Source of the DNA: Rhodosorus marinus | Lineage: Eukaryota; Rhodophyta; Stylonematophyceae; Stylonematales; Stylonemataceae | Assembly (NCBI GenBank): GCA_029953675.1 | Contig: JAMWBK010000006.1 | Span: 1,302,001-1,366,000, forward strand | Direction: 5' to 3' | Length of the DNA: 64,000 bases | Notes under the pieces: model-generated | Told to the model about the DNA's origin: nothing | Databases searched by the model: none | The model's input: only the letters and a program-made list of their open reading frames with translations | Shown: in pieces, positions 56,291 to 64,000 of the stretch | Position numbering within the stretch: position 1 is the stretch's first letter | Layout: each line of letters begins with the position of its first letter | Position numbers and translations under genes: made by a program

Positions 56291-57491
56291 TCACTTCGCG
56301 ATCGAAGGATTCAGTTTCATCATCAAAGCCTTGTTACGCAGAGGATTCTTCTTCCTTGGTGCGAGCCTGATCTCCTGCCTCTTCTTCGGATTCACAGCGC
56401 TCTGGATTTCGTCGGAGTTAATGAGTCGGGTGAGGTCAGAGATTGCCATCGTTGGTCGCGGCAAGACAAAGCCCTTCTTCGAAGAGGCTTCCTCCAGAGA
56501 TCCGTACAAGCTGTTCAACTTTGTGAACGCATCCTCAGTCCATACGATAAATCTTCCGACGTGGCCTCCCGGAGCAACTTGCAGCAGGTTCAGCCTGTCC
56601 ACGCAGCACAGCTCAACTCCCGGAAGGTTGCGGAAAGCTTTGACGATACCCTTATCTTCTCCGTACACAATGAGCGGTCCTCTCTTCTGAACATATCTCC
56701 TGTTTCGCATCTTTCCCTTGCCAGCGCGAATCTTCCTGCTGCTCTTGGCCTTTTCCACATCGGCAAGAGCGCCCAGAGTCTTCAACACTTCAGCAGCCTT
56801 CGAAGTCTTCTGCAGCTCCTGTACATCGTTGCTAATTACGAGAGGGACCTCTGGAACTTCCGAAATGTCATGACCTCTTGACTCAACAAGTGGTTGCACA
56901 GCAGAAGCAGCGAGAGCGGACGCCAGTGCATGCCTACAAACAAATGATCGTTCGAAACATAAAGACAAAGCTTGAGAAAACAAATGCAATTGCAGACACT
57001 GTGCCCTCAAGACGAAAACTGAAACGTCGTTTCAAACTTTCATTCTTCGCTTCCACCAACTTCCCCAAGCAAAAAAGGAAAAGACGGTGCGGTGGACAAG
57101 CCCAACAAGTTGATCTTAGTTGCAAAACGCACCTTCTCTGCTTGAGCCCAACCTTGACGTGCCACTTCCTCCAAATCTTGTTGGGAGAGAACATGTGTCC
57201 TCCTCGACACATGTTTCCGAAAGCTCCCTGTCCAGATCGATGAGTACCACCGCCCGGAACACGCGGAATACGTGAAACGGCACGACCGGTTCCCCAGGAC
57301 TCGGCAGAGGTCTGCATACCCGCCATCTTGCTCACCGCATAAGCCTGCCTCTTATTCTTGGCAATTCCAGTATGCACCAGCTTCACCAGATCTGGTCGAA
57401 GCGGCGTCGAAAGCACCGCCGGCATCGACACATTCCCACATTCCTTACCGTCCTCAGAACTGAACACGGTCACTACCGATCGTGCTGCCAT
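56291..57491 (-). CDS. RPL4: Cytosolic 60S ribosomal protein uL4 (RPL4)
   Basis: Two exons, 57491-57133 and 56933-56291, joined by a 199-bp GT-AG intron (GTGCGT...GTAG) in phase 2, give 333 aa. The ATG at 57491 starts [10 protein letters not shown]. Family hallmarks include [65 protein letters not shown] and [20 protein letters not shown]. It is a 60S subunit protein that lines the exit tunnel through its long loop. The protein stops at LNPSIAK, where animal and plant versions continue for tens of residues, so the eukaryote-specific C-terminal extension is nearly absent. Its leader is extremely G/T-rich on the coding strand. Confidence 0.96.
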
Positions 57492-58834
57492 CCTTCCTTG
57501 CAAAAAAAGCAAAAACCTCCCCTCCTACCTGTACAGGTCCCCCCCCCCCAAACAAAAAACACAAACCTACGCGTCTTTCCCCCTCAAACCTTCCCCTCAC
57601 TCTCACCCACTCTTGCCCAAGCCACTTCCCATCCTCTTCACCAAGGACTCGATACCGAAAACAAAAACAAACAAAACGAAACCCAAATGCGTTCACATCA
57701 ATCCCCGTCCACCCCCCTAAAATATGCTTCCCAAGCACCCTTTCCAAACTCGATTAGTCAACTTATCCAAACTAAGAAACAAAGAAATCCTGTCTCATAC
57801 CTTATAAAAAAAAGGCTTATTAGAATCTACATCAACACGATAAACCCCCCTCCATCGCGTCCATGAAAAACCTATCGCCGTCGGCGGGGAACGCCGAGTC
57901 GCTCTCAAAAACGCCGCATCCAGGCACTGGAGTAAATAATTCCAAAATTCAGTATAAGGGGCGAAGCAGTTGGGTTCCTGGTAAAACGCCGAATTTCTCG
58001 GTAAGCAGATGGATTAATATCCTCCATTGGATCTCGTTTAAAGTCCGTGTACTAATAATTACACTACATATGGCAATATAATTTACTAATTCAAATTTAT
58101 ATATCGTTAATTACGTTTGCAATATACCGTCAAGTCGATTCTTTTCTACGGAGAGTATCAGTCAAGTTAACGTTTATCAATCAATAAATAGCTTGAAGCG
58201 TTTGTGCAGATACAGTACTTTTCAGTTTGCGGTTAGGAGGGGGACAGAAATACTTTAATCTGTACCATATATATCATAAAACAAGAGCAGTTCAGGAAAA
58301 ATCCACTCATTTGTAAGAAATTGTGAGCATAATATGGATTTGCATGTATCTAATCTGGACTATTGAGCATAGAAAAGATCAACTCTAGAATATTCTGAAA
58401 ACAAGGGCTTCCTCTACAGCTTAACCAATCACATCCTCTATAGAATCTATATGGGCCAATCAACGATGACCATAGGTGACGGTCGGATCGCGTCAAGCGT
58501 TTGGAAAAAGATACTGAAATCAAGTATGGGACAGTCTGTCCCGAATTTTTCCACTTCTAGATTTCTCTTGGAATTTATTTCAACAGAAGGAGATAATTCG
58601 TTTTTACGCTTTTCGGGCATTGTCTTTGGAAACCTTTTGTTTTTGAGAATGTGGAGATTATTGATATTGGCAATCGAGTTGATGGGCGGGGTGCGGTGAG
58701 TTTGGTGCTTTGGTTGGTGAAGGATCTATCATTTGTGTTCACTTTTGGTCTTTGAAGTGCTTTGTCTAACTGTTAAAGTCTGCGACTTAGGATCAAAGAG
58801 GGAGAGCGGTGAAATTTTTTTTTTGGTTCTGAGT
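57492..58834. other. Divergent upstream region of RPL4 (-) and glutaredoxin (+)
   Basis: 57500-57720 is C/A-rich on the plus strand (leader of RPL4). 58080-58330 is AT-rich. 58680-58830 is G/T-rich (leader of the glutaredoxin gene). No gene seen. Confidence 0.5.
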
Positions 58835-59615
58835 ATGGCGTTCTTGACCTCCTTTGTGCCCAGGGCCGTGCGCACCGGCTTGCTCGGAGACGGGGTTTGT
58901 CATAGAGTTGTCCAGTCAAAAGCGACTGTTGGGAGGTTCCACGTTCGCATGCAATCTGCCTCAACTGAAAGTGAAGACAAGTTTGTAGCCGATGCGTTGA
59001 AGTCGGATAAAGTGGTCGTGTTCGCAACCACGACATGTCCTTACTGCGCCCAGGTGAAGGACTTGTTCAACAGTCTCAACTTACCTTTCAAGAGTTACAA
59101 CTTGAATACTGTAAGACGACGTCTTCGGACTGCACTCGTTTAGGCTGTCATTCATCGGGCCATCATTTGCATTCGTACTAATCCGAGGCAATTTACCGTC
59201 TTCGCTCAGATGGATGACGGTGCTTACATCCGTCAGTCTTTGCTTCGTTCAACGAGTCAGAGGACAGTCCCGAACGTTTTCATCGGAGGGGAGCATGTAG
59301 GAGGATGTGATGGTAAGTTAACCCAGAGACACAACCGAAGAGAAGATTCAAGCTGGGGAAGTAGAGGGCACTTGCTCCGTTAGATTTTGCTCCGAATGCA
59401 TATGGGTTACATGCTTGACTCCTTTTGGTGATCGGATGTACATCTCCATTATCGAGCCATCCCGTTAACCATAGATGGCCCTCGTTGATTGACTCCAATC
59501 CAAAAGTATCCGCTGGCTAATTCTCACCTGCTTTTTTTTTGCCTCAGATACAATCGCAGCTTTAGAAAGCGGGAATTTGCAAAAGCTCCTTTCAAAGGTG
59601 GGATTGGCTATTTAG
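58835..59615 (+). CDS. Dithiol CPYC glutaredoxin, organelle-targeted
   Basis: Three exons, 58835-59110, 59210-59312 and 59548-59615, joined by GT-AG introns (GTAAGA...CTCAG and GTAAGT...CTCAG), give 148 aa. Residues 1-42 resemble a transit peptide (Arg-, Ser- and Val-rich, no acids before Asp19). The thioredoxin fold has the active site TTCPYCAQVK, the cis-Pro motif RTVPNVFIGG and the glutathione-binding GGCDD. It reduces glutathione-mixed disulfides. The CPYC site marks a class I dithiol enzyme. The G-G-C-D variant (Cys where Asn or Ser is usual) adds a cysteine next to the glutathione site. Confidence 0.95.
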
Positions 59616-59814
59616 ATGATGGTTGTTATCGAGATGTGGCTAACCTTGGGACGGGTATGACACCACTATGTGACTGAGATACTGCCGCGTGCATTTATTG
59701 TCAAGTTTGCGAGACCCAGCGGCTCGGAGGCTTTGTCCTCGGATTGTCTTGAAAAATTAACAGAACAGTGAAATCTATCCCTAATTTCGAATCTGTTCCA
59801 AACCCTAACAATGC

Positions 59815-61632
59815 TCACGATGCAAAATTGTCCATGGAGTTGTCCTCGGAGGACAGATCATCCACTACGTACAAGGAATCCTCAGACCTCTCCTTCTTAA
59901 AGGTTATGTACACAAGAAACAGCATTACCACAACGAACAAGGGTGTCGCCAAGACCCCAGTGAGAATCTTGAAAACAAGTTTTTCCGATGTGAACCCTTC
60001 TTTCAAGAAGCTCAAGACCAACAGCAGGTTGAGGAAGATAACAATAATAGCGCAAATCCAGGATAAGGCTGAAACTGCCCAATGATTATGAAACTCGCCC
60101 ATCCTAACCTTGCTTGATGTGAACCGTATCAGCGGTATCACAGCAAACGGCAGCTGAAGCGAAAGAACCACCTGGGATATGCCGAAGACCGACGGAGACT
60201 TAGCAAACCGAAAGTCAACCTCCTAACTCCAAAGGGAGGATGGCCGAGAGATAAAGTACTTCAACAGACATACCTGGGACAGGATCAGGAGCTGGTACGT
60301 CCCGGAATCCCCAGTGGCTAATATAACGATAACAGAAGGTACCACGGCGAGCATTCTGGTCACAAGTCGACGAATAACCGGAGGCGCTCTAATCTCAAGG
60401 AATCCCTCCATTACGTACTGCCCAGCTAGCGTACCACATAACGTCGAGCTCTGACCTGAAGCGATGAGCGCTATACCGAAAAGCAACTGAGCGACTTCAA
60501 ATTTACCTATGCGAAAACCTGCTCCGAAAGAAACCAAATACGCAGATTCAAGGTTCGTAAGGGTAAGTGCCGGGGGGCGGGGGAGGGGGGGCCAGAACTC
60601 AGTATGCAATCCATGAAACGCTTGCTCAAAAATCTTACCGGTATTCTCGAGGAGGCGATATGCGTCCTGCAACGTGACAACCTCAATATCTTTGGCCCAA
60701 AAGTTGGCGGCGGAGATAATCAGAATCGCACAATTGATGAACACAGCTGCGTTTAGAGCAACGGCACTATCTATAAGGTTATACTTGCATTCTGCGCGGA
60801 TCGCTGCTTTTGACCTCGATGTCATTCGGTCACCCACAATTGCGGAATGGAGATAAAAATTGTGTGGCATTACCGTTGCGCCGACAATACCACAAGCAAC
60901 GTAGAGAGACTCTAGATTCAACCGCGGAATGAACGTGCCTTTCACGACTTCAAGGAGGTCTGGTTTCGCGAAGAACAGCTCTGCAATGAAGCATGCGGAT
61001 ATTATAGCAAGAAAGCCGAACATGAGCTGCTCAAGTCTACGCATACCATGACGTTGGACCGCCAGAAGCAAAAATGTGTCCAGCGCGGTCAGTATCACGC
61101 CCAACACCAGAGGAATGTTAAAAACCAGATTCAAGCCTATGGCAGTGCCCAACACTTCGGTCAAGTCCGTGGCAATTATAGCTAATTCGGCCAATACCCA
61201 GAGAGCGTAGGAGGGCATTCCCGTGTACTCCTCCTTGCACACCTCCGCAAGGTGGCTCCGAGTTACGACGCCGAGTCTTGTTGCCAGGGTTTGCAGCAGA
61301 ATGGCCATGAGATTGGACATGATCAGAACCCACAGCAGTTCGTAGCCGAACCTGGAGCCGCCCTCAATATCAGTCGCCCAGTTTCCGGGATCCAAATACC
61401 CCACAGATATCAAAAATGCGGGGCCCAAATGCGCAATTACCCCTCGCCACGTCAGCTCCACATGTTCACCGAGGTTCGGCACGGCCTCTTCACGAAGCTG
61501 GTCGTCGTCGAAGAAGACCTCATCCTGGTCTTCCGGGGGATTAAAAATAGCCTCAAACCCGCCATTCCGTCCAGGACCCTTTCCTGTCCCTTCCTGATCC
61601 TCCTCCCTTGGATGCCCCGCCACCTCCGCCAT
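59815..61632 (-). CDS. NRAMP divalent metal transporter
   Basis: Best model has three exons, 61632-60639, 60518-60274 and 60171-59815, giving 531 aa, the usual NRAMP length. The 102-bp intron 60273-60172 is needed to rejoin LLILSQ with VVLSLQLPFAVIP. The 120-bp intron 60638-60519 (GTAAGA...GAGCAG) is in frame even if retained, but would add about 40 Pro-rich residues absent from the family. Signatures: metal-binding YLDPGNW in TM1, MPHNFYLHSAIV in TM6 with its Met ligand, and ASGQSSTLCGTLAGQY. About eleven TM segments. The N-terminus is long and acidic. It moves Mn2+ or Fe2+ with protons across plasma or vacuolar membranes. The ATG at 61632 is chosen because the frame upstream has no ATG. Confidence 0.95.
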
Positions 61633-62185
61633 TGCAGAAAAACGCCTGAAAAACTCTTCTCGGCCCCCGGAAAAACTAAAAACAAAACAAAAAAGGTTCA
61701 CAACAGATACAGAGAGGAGATAGGGTGGTGAGACAAACAAGATCTCATCAATCCCTCCCCCCAAAAAGCTAGTTACTGAATATAAAAGACTCAAAGGCGT
61801 CCTCTCCTCCTCAGATGATATCTAACCCCCCCCCTACCTCAACCCAAACCCCAAAACCCAAACAAACAGACTGAACAAGACCAACCTCCTTCACACCCTC
61901 CCAATTCCAAGTAAAGCCGAAGATTTCCTTTCTAGGGTTTTGCCAGCATCACTCCAAAACCTGATATAAAATAAACAAAAAACCGAATTTGCAATGAAAG
62001 CAATCATGTTGCGATAGTACGAGAGTTTTGTTGCTGCTCGCTGCTCTGTGTCACTGTGGAGATTGTTTTGGTGTTAAATCCCTAGAAACAGAAACGAATC
62101 ACGATGGGCAGCATTGATCTGGTCATTGAGTGGTCCCACGCACGACGTTAAGACCTACGTAGGCATATAGCTTTCTCCTTGCGTG
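61633..62185. other. Upstream region of the NRAMP gene
   Basis: C/A-rich on the plus strand at 61801-61870, which is the G/T-rich leader of the minus-strand gene. A plus-strand TATAAAAG at about 61780 points away from it. Confidence 0.5.
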
Positions 62186-62534
62186 ATGGAAGAGTGTGGT
62201 ACTTGCCCGAGGTCCCTGCTGCTGGCGCTATGTATTGTCAGGAAGAAATCCTCTTATGAAAAAAAGCTCTGTGTGGGTGTTTGCATCGGAACAACAGCTT
62301 CGTTCACCTGGTGAGTGACTGTCTTGGTTTCATGGATTCGAAGGCGCGTTACTGACCGCTTCGCTCTGTAGTTTGCCGTGTCACAAATTTTGGTGTCAAA
62401 GCTCAATTTCCTGCTCTGATCGGTACCTGGCTCTGTTTCTGGAAGCCCAAGCTTTGCGGTTTATGTGTACTGGATTAATTGGTTGGTTTTCGTCGTTTGC
62501 TCTGCAGATTTTCGTCATGATTCAACTGATCTGA
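62186..62534 (+). CDS. Candidate two-exon Cys-rich small protein, 95 aa
   Basis: ATG at 62186. Exon 1 (62186-62310) ends at a strong GTGAGT donor. A 61-bp intron has a good branch site (TTACTGAC) and ends CTGTAG. Exon 2 (62372-62534) continues in frame to a stop. The product is Cys-rich (CGTCPRSLLLALC, CLPCHKFWCQ) with two hydrophobic stretches (LLLALC and GLIGWFSSFALQIFV). No family recognised. Splice signals are good but the composition is not strongly coding-like, so this may be a non-coding transcript. Confidence 0.3.
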
Positions 62535-63508
62535 ATCTGCACTTATCAGTTTAATCAGAGCCAAACTACAAAAGACAGCGTGCTGTGCAGCGCACAGGAA
62601 GGAATCGGTAAACCGCGGACACGGAGTATCGTACTCAGGGGGGCTGTGAGCTTAGACGTGGGGACAAACCAGCAAATCTACGATGAGGATCTTGAGGGTC
62701 TGTTCTCATACACTCCTTCGGGGGTTCCGTTTATACTGAACACGTACGCTTCATGGACTCCGTCAGGAGGCCAAACCGCTGGCTAAAAGCTTCACTTCCG
62801 ACACCGGCGATCTCCGCCACACGGTGTCTCAGCTCAATCGCTTGCTCCCTTCGAAAACTCCGCCCCCATGTTCCGCGAAACACCGCGCGCCTCGCGCATT
62901 AGTCCGGGGTTTACTAGTAAAGCTTCAGGATTTTCCTCAGGGTAAGTCTCGTTCTGATTTCAACGACCGAATCTGCTTCCAACGGTCCCCGGTCCTACCA
63001 CTGGTGACCTCATAGAGACCCGTCCCGAATTCGATTCGACAACGTCTTAACCACATCCGTTGAAGAAGAACTCATTCTCAAATATACTCACAAACTTGAC
63101 AACAGTACAATCAACGTACTATTCAAGTACAACCATGTACTAATTTCCCTCGCCTTTTTCTGTTTTGTTCGGTGTTTTTTTGGCGTTCAGAATATTTATA
63201 GATACTAACTAGGTCCGGCTTGAGGCGGTCGAGTGGGAGGGGTGGGAGCCGGGGAGGGGGGGGGAAGGGAATCGTGGGGATGGCTAAGGGTGATGGAAGT
63301 TGAACTGATATGAGAATTGGTTCTTTTTTTGTTTGCTTATGCTAGTATTATGGTAAGGGGACAGGAGGAGTTTATATCGAGGGTGGTGGGTTTTTGGCAG
63401 AGAAACGGAGGGGGGCTGAGATAGATTCTGTTTTGCGGGTTGGTTCTTTGGGAGCTGGGATTTTTTTTTTGTGTGTTTTCGTGTTGGCATCTTGAAGTGT
63501 TTTCCACC
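62535..63508. other. Upstream region of the PDI-like gene
   Basis: No supported gene; the open frame 62580-62786 has no ATG start or motif. 63220-63500 is strongly G/T-rich on the plus strand, like the leaders of other genes here. Confidence 0.5.
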
Positions 63509-64000
63509 ATGGAGGCTTTGGAAAGGTTGGATATGTTCAGGAAGGCCTATAAGGACTTGCAAACGGTGTCAATGCGAGGAGCGGTTATGTCCGCTCTAAC
63601 GACCCTGCTCATGATCGTCCTTGTCGTCATCGAAGTGGTCAACTACGCCAAGGGTGATATTCGAACTGTAGTCGGGGTGAACCCTCACCAAACGGATACG
63701 ATGTGGATTTACTTCAAGATTACCTTTCCGAATATGCATTGTGATACGTTGACTGTCGACCTTCTGGACTATAAGGGTCATATGAGGCAGAACGTGGAAG
63801 CAACAATCTCGAGGACGTTTGTCGATGGTACGAGAATGGCGGATAGATCACTTCAAGCGCTGCTTAGGAAATCCGGGCTTAAGACGGAGAATACGCTTGG
63901 TATGAAGAGGGCCTTGCCGCTATCCCCAGCTAACTTCGACTCGGTCGTTCGACGGGAGAATACGTTCGTCGACTTTTATGCATCGTGGTGTCCCCATTGT
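63509..64000 (+). CDS. ERGIC-N/thioredoxin PDI-like protein (PDI-C type), partial
   Basis: Open from the ATG at 63509 to the window end (164 codons seen). N-terminal MEALERLDMFRKAYKDL and a TM segment (TTLLMIVLVVIEVV) match the ERGIC_N start of Erv41/Erv46-like proteins. Next comes an ER-lumenal stretch (MWIYFKITFPNMHCDTLTVD), then a linker and a thioredoxin domain that begins FDSVVRRENTFVDFYASW and reaches the active site CPHC at the last bases. This order is that of plant and algal PDIL5-3/5-4, which combine an ERGIC cargo-receptor fold with a redox domain in the early secretory pathway. The C-terminal ERV domain is expected beyond the window. Confidence 0.9.
   Translation, partial: MEALERLDMFRKAYKDLQTVSMRGAVMSALTTLLMIVLVVIEVVNYAKGDIRTVVGVNPHQTDTMWIYFKITFPNMHCDTLTVDLLDYKGHMRQNVEATISRTFVDGTRMADRSLQALLRKSGLKTENTLGMKRALPLSPANFDSVVRRENTFVDFYASWCPHC

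Noticed and set aside
61780-61787. TATAAAAG as a TATA box for the NRAMP gene
   Set aside because: It is on the plus strand, pointing away from the minus-strand gene, and no plus-strand gene starts after it at the right distance.

Overview
The window is nuclear DNA of a eukaryote. Genes are sparse, coding exons are short and split by GT-AG introns (mostly about 60-200 bp), TATA-like boxes precede several genes, and there is a eukaryotic tRNA and a cytosolic-type ribosomal protein uL4. Several proteins carry N-termini that look like plastid or mitochondrial transit peptides (a Cpn10 co-chaperonin, an ACT-containing SerB, a glutaredoxin, an unknown one-TM protein). Together with a GH86-like (agarase/porphyranase-type) hydrolase and NPCBM-bearing secreted proteins, this suggests an alga, most likely a unicellular red alga. 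The lineage is inference; no marker gene settles it.

Layout. 1-3357: nested, decayed copies of a non-LTR retrotransposon with a restriction-like endonuclease. 3948-6696 (-): secreted S1 protease with C-terminal beta-sandwich modules. 6.7-10.4 kb: no gene seen. 10.4-12.0 kb: Ty1/copia remnants invaded by the non-LTR family. 13690-14450 (-): three-exon four-TM protein. 14.5-19.7 kb: non-coding apart from tRNA-Gly(CCC), a perfect 27-bp hairpin and a repeat fragment. 19688-20734 (-): SDR oxidoreductase. 22.4-23.6 kb: repeats and a pseudogene fragment of the next gene. 26424-30185 (+): 1253-aa secreted sugar-dehydrogenase-like propeller with NPCBM and Ig-like domains. 30.7-31.4 kb: more retrotransposon tails. 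33144-33704 (+): PHO80-type cyclin. 37565-38236 (+): C2H2 zinc-finger protein. 39497-42013 (-): GH86-like secreted glycosidase. 43774-44240: tandem repeat. From 45.7 kb gene density rises: SerB (-), Cpn10 (+), unknown plastid-type membrane protein (-), XPG/RAD2 nuclease (-), uL4 (-), glutaredoxin (+), NRAMP transporter (-), and the start of an ERGIC-N/thioredoxin PDI (+) that runs off the window.

Two themes stand out. First, three large secreted proteins (protease, propeller dehydrogenase, GH86-like hydrolase) look like an extracellular-matrix or cell-wall toolkit; the protease and the hydrolase share a C-terminal module with two conserved cysteines. Second, the first half is shaped by one non-LTR family whose 5'-truncated copies recur at least ten times; one 70-bp copy sits inside a copia reverse transcriptase with a clear 10-bp target-site duplication. 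Many genes also have a strongly G/T-rich coding-strand leader just upstream of the ATG.
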